A stretch of DNA of 64,000 bases from Desulfobacteraceae bacterium. GTDB taxonomy: Bacteria > Desulfobacterota > Desulfobacteria > Desulfobacterales > Desulfobacteraceae. Positions 36,145 through 45,343 of the stretch are shown here, one piece after another. The stretch's first letter is position 1. Every line of letters starts with the position of its first letter. The notes under the pieces were generated by a model. It did not search any database. It saw only the letters and a program-made list of their open reading frames with translations, and had not been told where the DNA came from. The translations under genes were made by a program, and so were the position numbers. The DNA lies in assembly GCA_024226935.1 (NCBI GenBank), contig JAAELK010000423.1:1-64000 (forward strand), given 5' to 3'.

Positions 36145-36152
36145 TCACTTAC
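36138..36152. promoter_or_regulatory. Probable TetR-family operator
   Basis: GTAAGT-ATC-ACTTAC is a perfect 6+3+6 palindrome covering the -10 element. Its position fits autorepression by the TetR protein encoded next. Confidence 0.6.
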
Positions 36153-36197
36153 CATACTGAAAAATAACATCAAATCTTTAATAAAGACTGCTAAATC

Positions 36198-36791
36198 ATG
36201 AAGTATAAAGGTAAAACAAATCCGCCGGGCAGGATCAAAATTATGAATTCCTTTTCCTCTCTGATGAAGGGAAAAGATTTCCATTCCATTACCACGGCTG
36301 AAATTGCCGGGAATGCCGCGGTTACAGAAGGACTTATATATAAATATTTTAAAGACAAAAAAGATCTGCTTTACCAGGTGCTTGGCGATCATTTTTTAAA
36401 TTTTACGGCAAAAATAAAAGCCCGGGTAGTCAATGAAAAAACCTGTGTTGGACAATTGGAGGTGATTATTTTCTCCAGTCTTGAAAGCTACGCGGATAAC
36501 CGGGTTTTTTCAAAAATTTTGTTGTTGGAGGTGAGAAATTCTTTGGAGTTTTTCAATTCTGGTGCCTATGGAATGGTGAAAGAATATGCAGCAAATATCC
36601 TTGCTATCATTGAAGTTGGAATAAAAAAAGAAGAGTTTAAAGCTGATACAGATTCATATTTATTAAGGAAGGTGATTCTTGGGGCCATTGAACATGCCTG
36701 TCTAGGGGAAATTATTTTTGGTAGAGAACTTGATATAGACCGGGTATCCAAAGGCATTGCAAACATTGTATTCAACGGGGTAAAAGCATGA
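36198..36791 (+). CDS. TetR/AcrR-family transcriptional regulator
   Basis: This 197-residue repressor has an N-terminal HTH (IMNSFSSLMKGKDFHSITTAEIAGNAAVTEGLIYKYFKDKKDLLYQ) and a helical ligand domain. It overlaps the acyl-CoA synthetase gene by 4 nt (ATGA), so it probably controls that gene with itself, sensing an acyl-CoA or carboxylic acid. A matching palindromic site covers the promoter. Confidence 0.9.
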   Translation: MKYKGKTNPPGRIKIMNSFSSLMKGKDFHSITTAEIAGNAAVTEGLIYKYFKDKKDLLYQVLGDHFLNFTAKIKARVVNEKTCVGQLEVIIFSSLESYADNRVFSKILLLEVRNSLEFFNSGAYGMVKEYAANILAIIEVGIKKEEFKADTDSYLLRKVILGAIEHACLGEIIFGRELDIDRVSKGIANIVFNGVKA

Positions 36792-38989
36792 TAACCAGAG
36801 AAGATGTTCAAAAATTGATTGTTGAAAAGCATGCAGCAGGGTTGTTAGTGATGGATGAAGATGAGGCAAAATTAATATTTTCTTCATTTGGTATTCCTGT
36901 GGTCCGGGAAAAACGGGTGGAAGGAATTGATCAAGCCGTGGCTGCTGCAAAAGAGTTTGGTTTTCCCGCGGCCCTTAAGGGAATTGGACCAGGCCTTCTT
37001 CATAAGACTGAATCGGGTATGGTTCGTTTGGGGCTTGGGAGTGAAGACCAGGTACGAAAAGCGGCCCGGGAGATGCAAAGTTCCGGTAAGGAGATTTTGT
37101 CGGCATTTTTAGTACAGCCCATGGTGACAGGAAAAAGGGAATTTGTTGCCGGTATGTTTAATGATTCTCAATTTGGTCCGGTGATTATGTTCGGGCTGGG
37201 GGGGGTGTTGACCGAGGCTTTAAATGATATTGTATTAAAAATAGCTCCCTTGGCCGATGTAGACATGGATGATATGATGGACCAATTATCATCTAAAAAG
37301 TTGTTAGGCGCCTTCCGGGGGGAGGCTGCCGTGGATCGAGATGCCATCAAAAAGATTTTGGGTGGGTTGTCCGATCTGGCTCTTCAAAATTCTAATATTC
37401 AAGAAATTGATATCAATCCCTTGATTATCAAAAAGGACGGGTCTCCTGTTGCTGTGGATGGCCTGGTAGTATTGGGTGATACAAAGAAACAGGAAAACCG
37501 GACCAAGAAAAAACCCATCGATCTTTCCGTGCTGGTGTCTTGTTTTTACCCGAAATCCATTGCCTTTATCGGGGCTTCTTCTGTTCCCGGTAAGTGGGGG
37601 CATATGCTGCCCACCAATACTTTATCAAGAGATTATAAGGGAAGTGTTTACCTGGTAAACCCCAAGGGCGGTAAAATTATCGGCCGGAAGGTATACAAAC
37701 AGCTTACTGATATTGAAGGTGATATTGACCTGGCTGTGGTAACCATACCGGCCCAAAAGGTTATTGACCTGATACCTGCCTTTGTCCAAAAAAATGTCCG
37801 GGGGATGTTGTTGATTTCTTCGGGGTTCGGGGAAGTAGGGTCGGAAGGGAAAGCACTTGAGGATATATTGGTGGAAAAAGCCGGTAAAGCCGGTATTTTG
37901 GTCCTGGGACCTAATACCATGGGAGTTTGTAACCCCCATGCACAATTTTTTTGCAGTGCCGCCCATGCCTACCCATTGCCTGGATCCACGGCCCTTGTCT
38001 GTCAGTCCGGCAATATGGGTACCCAGCTTTTGGCCTTTGCCGAGCAGCAGGATATTGGTATCCGTGCTTTTTCAGGTTCCGGTAATGAAGCCATGGTCAC
38101 CATCGAAGATTATATGGAAACCTTTGAAATTGATGAATTGACCCGGACCGTGGTCTTGTATATTGAGAGTATCAAGGATGGAGCCAGGTTTTTTAAGTCT
38201 GCAGCCAGGGTATCTAGGAAAAAACCCGTGGTGGTTTTAAAAGGGGGGAGAACCCAGATGGGGGAAAAGGCTGCGGCAAGCCATACCGGTGCCATGGCTT
38301 CCGATGGCAGGGTTTTTGAGGCGGCCTGTCGTCAGGCCGGTGTGATTCAGGTGGAGCAACCCATGGAACTTTTGGATCTGTCCGCTGTATTTTCATCCCT
38401 TCCCCTGCCAAAGGGTAAACGGGTGGCCATCATGACCCTGGGGGGGGGATGGGGGGTTATCACCACCGATCTGTGTGGGGATTATGGACTGGAAGTTCCT
38501 GAGTTGTCGGGGGATATTGTTGAACGTCTCAATAAGATTCTTCCTTCTTTCTGGAGTCATGGTAATCCGGTTGACATAGTTGGGGAGGGGGACCCTGATA
38601 TTCCTAAAACCTGTATGGAAGAACTGCTTAAATGGGACGGCTGTGATGCCGTGATTCATCTTGGTATCCACGGTAAACGGGTTTTGGTCAATAATATGAT
38701 TGACTCCGTAATTAAAACCGATCCGAATATGGATGAAAAATCGGCATCGAAGTTTAAGAAAATGCTCTTAAAGTCTGAAGAAGAGTATGTAAAATATATA
38801 GTGGAAATGACCCATAAATATGAAAAACCGGTTCTGGGTGTCAGTCTTTTGACCGATGAAATCAGTCGAACCCTTTATAGATATGATAATAATCCCTATA
38901 AAGGAGTCTTCTTCCCATCACCGGAAAGGGCGGTTAAGGCCCTGGCCGGTATGTGGCAATATAATAAATGGCGTAGAACCCATTCTTAA
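36788..38989 (+). CDS. ADP-forming acetate/acyl-CoA ligase family protein
   Basis: This 733-residue fusion has the ATP-grasp (beta) part first (GIPVVREKRVEGIDQAVAAA, PAALKGIGPGLLHKTESG, EIDINPLIIKKDGSPVAVD, to about residue 225), then a CoA-binding Rossmann domain (SIAFIGASSVPGKWGHML) and the ligase domain with phosphohistidine-type AASHTGAMASDG. It would interconvert acyl-CoA + ADP + Pi and acid + ATP + CoA, giving substrate-level ATP in anaerobes or activating an acid. The acid is not identifiable. The beta-alpha order is one of the known permutations. Confidence 0.9.
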   Translation: MITREDVQKLIVEKHAAGLLVMDEDEAKLIFSSFGIPVVREKRVEGIDQAVAAAKEFGFPAALKGIGPGLLHKTESGMVRLGLGSEDQVRKAAREMQSSGKEILSAFLVQPMVTGKREFVAGMFNDSQFGPVIMFGLGGVLTEALNDIVLKIAPLADVDMDDMMDQLSSKKLLGAFRGEAAVDRDAIKKILGGLSDLALQNSNIQEIDINPLIIKKDGSPVAVDGLVVLGDTKKQENRTKKKPIDLSVLVSCFYPKSIAFIGASSVPGKWGHMLPTNTLSRDYKGSVYLVNPKGGKIIGRKVYKQLTDIEGDIDLAVVTIPAQKVIDLIPAFVQKNVRGMLLISSGFGEVGSEGKALEDILVEKAGKAGILVLGPNTMGVCNPHAQFFCSAAHAYPLPGSTALVCQSGNMGTQLLAFAEQQDIGIRAFSGSGNEAMVTIEDYMETFEIDELTRTVVLYIESIKDGARFFKSAARVSRKKPVVVLKGGRTQMGEKAAASHTGAMASDGRVFEAACRQAGVIQVEQPMELLDLSAVFSSLPLPKGKRVAIMTLGGGWGVITTDLCGDYGLEVPELSGDIVERLNKILPSFWSHGNPVDIVGEGDPDIPKTCMEELLKWDGCDAVIHLGIHGKRVLVNNMIDSVIKTDPNMDEKSASKFKKMLLKSEEEYVKYIVEMTHKYEKPVLGVSLLTDEISRTLYRYDNNPYKGVFFPSPERAVKALAGMWQYNKWRRTHS

Positions 38990-39112
38990 AGGAACAAACT
39001 TGAAACTTATAAAAATTTATTTTAAGTTTCGAGAAAAAATTGGTTCATTAGCATCCTGGTTGATGCCGGTGGTTCAATAAAACAAATTAATTATGAATTA
39101 TAGAGGAAAAAT

Positions 39113-39904
39113 ATGCAATCCAAGGTGACCAGATCAACATTGATGAAGATGAAGCAGGAAGGTAAAAAAATAACGGCTTTGACCGCCTATGATTTTCCCT
39201 TTGCCGGAATACTGGACAAGGCCGGTATCGAAATTGTCCTGGTGGGTGATTCCCTAGGCATGGTTGTCCAGGGAAATGAAAACACCCTTTCCGTGACCAT
39301 GGATGAAAGTATTTATCATACTCGCTTGGTTTCCAGGGCATGTAACCATTCAATGGTCATAGCTGATATGCCTTTCATGTCCTACCACGGTTCTGTAGAT
39401 CAGGCGGTGGCCAATGCCGGCCGCTTTTTAAAGGAAGCCGGGGCCGCAGCTGTAAAACTTGAAGGTGGAGCTGATGTCTGTCCGATTATCACAGCCTTTG
39501 TAAAGGCGGGTATTCCCGTTATGGCCCATGTTGGTCTCCTGGGCCAGTCTGTTCATCAAATGGGAGGTTTTAAGGTACAGCGGGATGAAGAGCGACTCTT
39601 AAAAGATGCCGAAGAAGTTGAAAAAGCCGGTGCTTTTTGTGTTGTTCTGGAAGGAATGCCTTCTTTCATTGCCACCAGGATCACCCAGGAACTTAACATT
39701 CCCACCATTGGTATTGGTGCGGGACCTGATTGTGACGGTCAGATTTTAGTGCTCCATGACATGCTTGGGATCAATGACGGGTTTTGTCCCAAGTTTGTTA
39801 AAAAATATGCCAACATCGCCCAAATAGCCGACCAGGGGGTGGCATCCTATATCAAAGAAGTCAAGGAGGGAACATTTCCTTCGGATGAATATGAATATAA
39901 ATAA
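39113..39904 (+). CDS. panB: 3-methyl-2-oxobutanoate hydroxymethyltransferase
   Basis: This 263-residue enzyme makes ketopantoate, the first step to pantothenate. Seen: [20 protein letters not shown], the metal motif [44 protein letters not shown]-like [18 protein letters not shown] and the catalytic Glu in CVVLEGMPS. Length is standard. The end overlaps the DUF2520 gene by 20 nt; panC is not adjacent. Confidence 0.97.
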   Translation: MQSKVTRSTLMKMKQEGKKITALTAYDFPFAGILDKAGIEIVLVGDSLGMVVQGNENTLSVTMDESIYHTRLVSRACNHSMVIADMPFMSYHGSVDQAVANAGRFLKEAGAAAVKLEGGADVCPIITAFVKAGIPVMAHVGLLGQSVHQMGGFKVQRDEERLLKDAEEVEKAGAFCVVLEGMPSFIATRITQELNIPTIGIGAGPDCDGQILVLHDMLGINDGFCPKFVKKYANIAQIADQGVASYIKEVKEGTFPSDEYEYK

Positions 39905-40784
39905 AAACAAATTTTGTATCATCGGGTGCGGTCGTTTGGGGGTTGCCCTGGCAGTTTTTTTATCCGATCAGGGATTTACCCCCATCTCTTTTTACAGCAA
40001 AAGTTTTGAGTCGGCAAAACATGCTGTCGCCATGGCCGGTAGGGGAGTTGTATATGATGATCCAATAGCTGCGGCACAATCTTGTGAACTTGTTTTTATT
40101 ACGACTCCCGACGCCCGGATCGGGCCGATATGTGAGCAAATTACAAAGGGTGGGGGATTTACCGATAATTCTGTGGTTTTTCATCTGTCCGGAGCCCTTT
40201 CTTCGGATGTTTTGAAACCAGCCCGAAAATTAGGTGCTGCAACAGGCTCGATCCATCCCCTCCAGGCTTTTCCTCCCTATGAAAAGGGTCAGCAATCTCC
40301 TTTTAGAGATATTAATATCTCTTTGGAAGGGGAGGAACGGGCTGTCGTCCTTGGTCGAAAGATTGTAGATGCCCTTGGTGCCAAGTCCTTTACAATTCCC
40401 ACCCAGGCTAAGCCTGTTTATCATGCAGCATCCGTGGTGGCCTCCAACTATTTGGTAACCCTGGAGCATTTTGCCATCAGTCTTTTAAAGGAAGCTGGTT
40501 TGGATGAAGATTTAGCTTACACAATTTTAGAACCACTGACCCAGGGAACCTTGAACAATATTAAGGTTCGGGGTTGTACCGATGCTCTGACCGGGCCTGT
40601 GGCAAGGGGAGATGATAAGACTATAGCCTGTCATTTGAAAGAAATTGACAAAATTATGCCCCAATTTTCTCAATTGTACAGGGTCCTGGGAAAATATACC
40701 CTTGAAATAGCCAGATCAAAGGAAGGTATGAATCAAGGGGCCAACGAAAAGTTGGCCCATTTGTTTAAGGATATAAAGATTTAA
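39885..40784 (+). CDS. Rossmann-like/DUF2520 dehydrogenase, possible ketopantoate reductase
   Basis: This 299-residue protein has an NADP-type Rossmann motif ([21 protein letters not shown]), a Ser/Thr-rich ligand region ([29 protein letters not shown]) and a helical C-terminal domain ([51 protein letters not shown]). This is the 6-phosphogluconate-dehydrogenase-like fold shared with ketopantoate reductases. Tight coupling to panB and absence of panE here make ketopantoate reduction a reasonable hypothesis (PanG-type enzymes do this in some bacteria). ATG 39891 is an alternative start. Confidence 0.8.
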   Translation: MNMNINKNKFCIIGCGRLGVALAVFLSDQGFTPISFYSKSFESAKHAVAMAGRGVVYDDPIAAAQSCELVFITTPDARIGPICEQITKGGGFTDNSVVFHLSGALSSDVLKPARKLGAATGSIHPLQAFPPYEKGQQSPFRDINISLEGEERAVVLGRKIVDALGAKSFTIPTQAKPVYHAASVVASNYLVTLEHFAISLLKEAGLDEDLAYTILEPLTQGTLNNIKVRGCTDALTGPVARGDDKTIACHLKEIDKIMPQFSQLYRVLGKYTLEIARSKEGMNQGANEKLAHLFKDIKI

Positions 40785-40793
40785 AATACCAGG

Positions 40794-43793
40794 TTAAATT
40801 TTAACCAATTGCAGGGGGGGGCGTTTGTCGGCTTCAAGGGCCTGGTTTGCAGCCTCAAGCAGGGTTTTGTTTGAGATGACGCAGACACCTTTTTGGTCCT
40901 CTTCAATGGTAAAGTATCTTTGTGCAATTTCCTGGATTCTCTTTTTGTTGAGTTGGAGCAGGGAATCTTTGAAATGCTGACGGATTTCATCGGTCAGTCG
41001 GGTGATATCCCGATAAAATGCTTTCATGGAAGCAGGTCCCGGGGTTTCCGGTTTATCAATTTCCGAGCAGACCTGGAGAATGGCTTCTTTTACATCGGTC
41101 TGGGTGAACTCGCCCCCGGTAATATAATTGCAGGCTTTTTTATATACATCCAGAGTCCGTTTTATATGGGGGTCCCTGTAAGAGCCGAAGGAAAATATGC
41201 CTTCTTCTGTGTTATACAGGGCAAATCCGCCGTAGGCACCACCTTTTTCCCTGATTTCCCGGTGCAGGTAAAGGGATCTTAAAATTTTAGAGATCACAGC
41301 AAGGCCCGGGGAATCTTTATGGGTGATGCTTACTGTTTTAAAGGATTGGCCCACAAAGGAAACCGCCGTGTTGGTATACCATCCATCGTAGGGTTTTTTT
41401 GTGTCAAGATCAATGTCCGGGGTATTAAAACTGTTTTTGGACCCATTGGATAGTTGGGCATGGAGTTGGCTGATTCTTTGATCTGCCTGTTGTAATGCCT
41501 GGGTGTCACCGATAACAGCCGGTTTTAAATTGTTTTTTCTGAACAGGGAGCCGGCAATACTCTCAAGGTCCGATGACAGGGTATCCAATACTTTTTTGTC
41601 GGTATGAGAATTTGTCAGCTGCCCGGTTATTTTTTTTATCCGTTGAAACTGGTCTATTCCGTGCCAGAGTTCGTTGATATGGGATGCCTTGGATAAGTGT
41701 CGGGCAGAAAGGGAGATGGCATATCTGTGACCGGCGGAAACGATGGAAGATTCCATGCCTGACTGGTATTGCAACAACAGGCTTTTCAGGCGATCCTGGT
41801 CCTGGAATCCAAAATCTTGGACAAATTCATCAATTATATCAAACAATCGGCCAATGTTTCTGTCCAAAGATTTGCCCTGGAGGGCCAGAAATGAATGGGA
41901 ATTGGCATCTTTAGAAAAATAGGATCCTGAAAAAGGAGATATACTGACTCCGCCGGTGTACAGGTCCATGTTTTCTGCTATTTTTGAATAAGAATGTTTC
42001 CTTGTGCCGCTATTGGTAAAGGCCGTGGCAAAAAAGGGAACCAGAGGAAAAAGATTGGTCGGGATATTTGCAGCCCCCACGGGACAGGTAAAATAGAGGA
42101 TACCGGAAGTGGCTTTATCATAACAGGTGGAAAAATTGATCCCATCGATTTGATCGGGTTTGATGCTTTCGATTTTATGGGGGACATCGGAAAGTTCCAG
42201 GGTGGGAAGTGCCGACAGGTCTTCTTCTGATTCCTGGAGTAATTCAAGGGTGGTGCTGTCTTTTTTGATCCTTTCCAGATCCCCGGGTTTAAGGGCTTTT
42301 AAAACGGCTTTGAGTTCTTTTTTTGTTTCGGCGGTTTGATTTTTTTCAAGCTGACTGTCGGGTTCCAGAGTAAAGAGAACCATGTGGGGGTTTTCAAGAA
42401 AATAGTGAGTAATTCGTTCTTCAAGGAAACCACCCTGATTTATTTTGTGTGCCAGGGTTTCAAGGTCTTTATCAATATTGATACAAGAGACCGGATCCCC
42501 GTCATGGATCATAGTGCCGGCAAAGGAAAGCAGCAATTTAATTCCAAAGGGGTAGGGGGTGTTGGTGATCTCCTTGCGATAAAACTCAATCTGGTGAATG
42601 GCCGAATCAATGAGCTGTTTTTCTATCCCTTTTTCTGCCACCTGGGTAAGTGTTGAAAAAATGATTTCTTTCACCTTGGGGACCGATTCTTTGGCAATAT
42701 CTTTTAAACCGCAGGCAAACATGGTATCCCGGTTGTCTGCATCAAATCCGGTTGCATCGGAAAGGGCTGACCCCAGATTGGAATCAATTAATGCCTTTCT
42801 CAAGGGAGAGGCGGAATTTCCAAGGAGGATCTGTTCTAAGACCGTGAGGACAAGAATTTCAAAGGGATCTTTGATATCACAGGTCAGCCAGGCAATACAG
42901 GCCTGGTATTTATTACTGAGATCTTCGGGGTCGGAATAGGCATATGCCTGGACCTGTTTTCTGGGGGTATCCCATCGGGGTTGTAACGGTACAGCTGAAT
43001 TCATTTTTAAATAATTAAATTTAGTCAGTACTTTTTCAGAAATAAACCCCAGTGTCTTTTCCAAAGGGAAAGATCCATAGGTATAAAAATAAGAATTGGA
43101 AGGGTGATAGTATTTGGCATGGAAGGCCTTGAGCTCTTCATGGCTTAGCTTGGGGATCTCTCCGGGTTCTCCTCCTGAGTTGTTGCTATAGGTGGTATCA
43201 GGGTAAAGGCAGGCCAGAAGTGCCCTTGAAAGTACCTGACCGGGAGAAGACATGGCGCCCTTCATCTCGTTGTAGACCACGCCTTTGTATTCCAATTCAG
43301 TCCCATGGGTTTGGGTCTCCACAAGCTCCAGCCTGTGGCCCTCCTGCTTAAAGGAAAGTTCGTCAATATTAGGAAAAAATGCAGCATCCAGATAGACATC
43401 CATGAGATTGTAATAGTCTTTTTTATTCTGGGAAGCGAAGGGATACATGGTCCAATCGGAAGCCGTAAACGCATTCATGAATGTGGATAAACTTCGTTTT
43501 ATCATGGAGAAAAAAGGGTCACGGATCGTAAATTTGTTTGAGCCGCATAGAACAGTGTGTTCAAGGATATGGGCCACCCCCGATGAATTTTTAGGGACGG
43601 TTCTGAAAAATACACCAAAGGTATTTTCTGAATCCTTGTTGGCAATATGAATATGTCTGGCTTTAGTCTCTTGGTGAGTCAGTTCAATGAGCTGTGAGTC
43701 AATGGTGGGCAGTGGACAAATTCGATTGATAATGTATCCGTCGATCTTCTGGCCTTCCCTGAATGAATGATGTTCCATGTATGTTCTTTTCAA
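40794..43793 (-). CDS. M16-family zinc metallopeptidase (presequence-protease-like)
   Basis: This 999-residue peptidase has the inverted zinc motif HILEH (residues 75-79) with the downstream Glu region in YKGVVYNEMKGAMSS. There are four M16 repeats in the closed-chamber arrangement of the PreP/M16C subfamily; C-terminal landmarks include GKSLDRNIGRLFDIIDE and GGAYGGFALYNTEEGIFSFGSYRDP. There is no signal peptide, so it is likely cytoplasmic, degrading short unstructured peptides. It follows the small winged-helix gene immediately, sharing its promoter. Confidence 0.93.
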   Translation of the reverse strand: MKRTYMEHHSFREGQKIDGYIINRICPLPTIDSQLIELTHQETKARHIHIANKDSENTFGVFFRTVPKNSSGVAHILEHTVLCGSNKFTIRDPFFSMIKRSLSTFMNAFTASDWTMYPFASQNKKDYYNLMDVYLDAAFFPNIDELSFKQEGHRLELVETQTHGTELEYKGVVYNEMKGAMSSPGQVLSRALLACLYPDTTYSNNSGGEPGEIPKLSHEELKAFHAKYYHPSNSYFYTYGSFPLEKTLGFISEKVLTKFNYLKMNSAVPLQPRWDTPRKQVQAYAYSDPEDLSNKYQACIAWLTCDIKDPFEILVLTVLEQILLGNSASPLRKALIDSNLGSALSDATGFDADNRDTMFACGLKDIAKESVPKVKEIIFSTLTQVAEKGIEKQLIDSAIHQIEFYRKEITNTPYPFGIKLLLSFAGTMIHDGDPVSCINIDKDLETLAHKINQGGFLEERITHYFLENPHMVLFTLEPDSQLEKNQTAETKKELKAVLKALKPGDLERIKKDSTTLELLQESEEDLSALPTLELSDVPHKIESIKPDQIDGINFSTCYDKATSGILYFTCPVGAANIPTNLFPLVPFFATAFTNSGTRKHSYSKIAENMDLYTGGVSISPFSGSYFSKDANSHSFLALQGKSLDRNIGRLFDIIDEFVQDFGFQDQDRLKSLLLQYQSGMESSIVSAGHRYAISLSARHLSKASHINELWHGIDQFQRIKKITGQLTNSHTDKKVLDTLSSDLESIAGSLFRKNNLKPAVIGDTQALQQADQRISQLHAQLSNGSKNSFNTPDIDLDTKKPYDGWYTNTAVSFVGQSFKTVSITHKDSPGLAVISKILRSLYLHREIREKGGAYGGFALYNTEEGIFSFGSYRDPHIKRTLDVYKKACNYITGGEFTQTDVKEAILQVCSEIDKPETPGPASMKAFYRDITRLTDEIRQHFKDSLLQLNKKRIQEIAQRYFTIEEDQKGVCVISNKTLLEAANQALEADKRPPLQLVKI

Positions 43794-44156
43794 TTATATT
43801 TTTTTATAGATCCCTCGGTTAACCCGTTGAATCTTTTTTATTTTATCCAGTCTGAAGATAATATTTCTCAGTTTTTTCTCGTCAAATCCGGTCGCCGCTT
43901 TGATAGTCTTGAAATCGGTTCCTTTTGGGTGATTTGCAATGACATCCAGGACAATTGATGAGGCACTTTTTTGTTTGGTAGTCCGTCGTCGGGTATTCTT
44001 TTTGGCCCCGGACTGTTTTTGATAGATTAATTGTTCAAGCTTGTCAAGTCTGTTATGTAAAATGTTTATGTCTGTCTTTGTTGGAATATCCAGCCGGTGT
44101 AATAGCATTTTGACAAAACTATCCCAATTGGTTCCAAGTTCAGTGTTTTCTGTCAT
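43794..44156 (-). CDS. Small protein with coiled coil and winged-helix-like C-terminus
   Basis: This 120-residue protein is not assigned to a known family. The N-terminus (NWDSFVKMLLHRLDIPTKTDINILHNRLDKLEQLIYQK) looks like a phasin-type helix and coiled coil. A lysine/arginine-rich linker follows (KKNTRRRTTKQK), and the C-terminus (SIVLDVIANHPKGTDFKTIKAATGFDEKKLRNIIFRLDKIKKIQ) reads as a winged helix. A good AGGAG ribosome site precedes the ATG. The stop codon directly abuts the peptidase start, so the two are co-transcribed. DNA or granule binding is possible but unproven. Confidence 0.7.
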   Translation of the reverse strand: MTENTELGTNWDSFVKMLLHRLDIPTKTDINILHNRLDKLEQLIYQKQSGAKKNTRRRTTKQKSASSIVLDVIANHPKGTDFKTIKAATGFDEKKLRNIIFRLDKIKKIQRVNRGIYKKI

Positions 44157-44494
44157 GATACATCTCCTGAAAAAAGGGTTAATTTATGGGTCATAATATA
44201 AGCATTCGATACCCTGCCATGGGATAAGAGTTGCCCAGGCGGACGGGAATGTTTATAGATCAAGCAATAAGTTGTGTGCTTCGGTTCGTATTGGTTATTG
44301 AATCTTATTATTCATTGAAGTATATATATACATAGAAATTACTTGGAGACGCAAAGAAAGTCAAGTAGTAATTTTGTTTGGAAATTAAGAAAGTAATATA
44401 TATTTAGGTCATGGTTATGGTGGCGCATTTGGCATCACTCCAGACTCAATCAAGCCTTGTGTAGTTAAACATAGGAAGCGAACAGGTAGGTTAT
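44157..44494. other. 338-nt divergent gap between the winged-helix gene and rsmA
   Basis: No gene was found. It holds a candidate minus-strand promoter (44336-44364) and an AT-rich TATATATATAC tract around 44320. No clear plus-strand promoter for rsmA was identified. Confidence 0.5.
44336..44364 (-). promoter_or_regulatory. Candidate promoter of the winged-helix/peptidase operon
   Basis: On the minus strand TTGACT (44359-44364), 17 bp, TAATTT (44336-44341), about 180 nt before the start codon. Confidence 0.4.
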
Positions 44495-45343
44495 ATGACA
44501 CATCCGGGACAATTGTTGAAAAAAGAAAAATTATATGCGGGTAAGGAAATGGGACAAAATTTTTTATCCGATCCGGGAACTGCACAAAGAATTGTTGATC
44601 GTACCGGAATATCCGGGGATACAATAGTACTGGAAATAGGTCCTGGTCTGGGTGCCTTGACTATTCCCCTTGCCCGAAAAGCCGGGCGTGTTATTGCCGT
44701 TGAACTGGATAGACGCATGGTTCCCCTTTTAAAGGAAGAACTTGAACAAGAGGCAATTGATAATGTCACGGTGATTAACCAGAATATAATGAAAACAGAT
44801 TTTAAAGAAATCGCCGGGGATAAAAAACTTGTAGTCGTGGGAAATCTTCCCTATAATATATCATCTCAGATTTTATTTCGCCTTGTAAAAGAAAGGTCCA
44901 GTATTGAAAAGGCTTTTCTAATGTTTCAAAAAGAGCTTGCTACACGGATAATCGCATCCCCTGGTGGCCGGGATTATTCAAGATTATCCGCCGTGGTGCA
45001 ATATGCGGCAAAGGTCGGGTTTGTTGCTGATATCAAGCCCAGCTCTTTTTTTCCAAAACCGGATGTTGATTCGACTGTATTGAGATTTGATTTTCTGGAT
45101 TCGGCAGACATGTCACCACCCATGGAGGATTTGCTCTTTGATGTGATAAAGTCGGCTTTTTCAAAACGACGAAAATCCTTGAAAAATTCGATGGTTGGCG
45201 GTGAACTTGGGCTTGAAAAGCCCGATGTGGTAAGGGCATTGATCCTTGCATCCATAGCACCGGAGCGTCGAGCGGAAACCTTGTCAGTTGCAGAATTTAA
45301 AGCACTTGCAATTGCTGTTTGGCAGCTTCGCCGGGAGACCTGA
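44495..45343 (+). CDS. rsmA: 16S rRNA dimethyladenosine transferase
   Basis: This 282-residue KsgA enzyme dimethylates A1518 and A1519 of 16S rRNA. The N-terminus AGKEMGQNFLSDPGTAQRIVD is typical. SAM motif I is VLEIGPGLGALTIPLA, motif IV is VVGNLPYNISSQILF (NLPY), and the C-terminal lobe has SAFSKRRKSLKNSM. It overlaps the next gene by 1 nt (TGATG), indicating translational coupling. Confidence 0.97.
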   Translation: MTHPGQLLKKEKLYAGKEMGQNFLSDPGTAQRIVDRTGISGDTIVLEIGPGLGALTIPLARKAGRVIAVELDRRMVPLLKEELEQEAIDNVTVINQNIMKTDFKEIAGDKKLVVVGNLPYNISSQILFRLVKERSSIEKAFLMFQKELATRIIASPGGRDYSRLSAVVQYAAKVGFVADIKPSSFFPKPDVDSTVLRFDFLDSADMSPPMEDLLFDVIKSAFSKRRKSLKNSMVGGELGLEKPDVVRALILASIAPERRAETLSVAEFKALAIAVWQLRRET

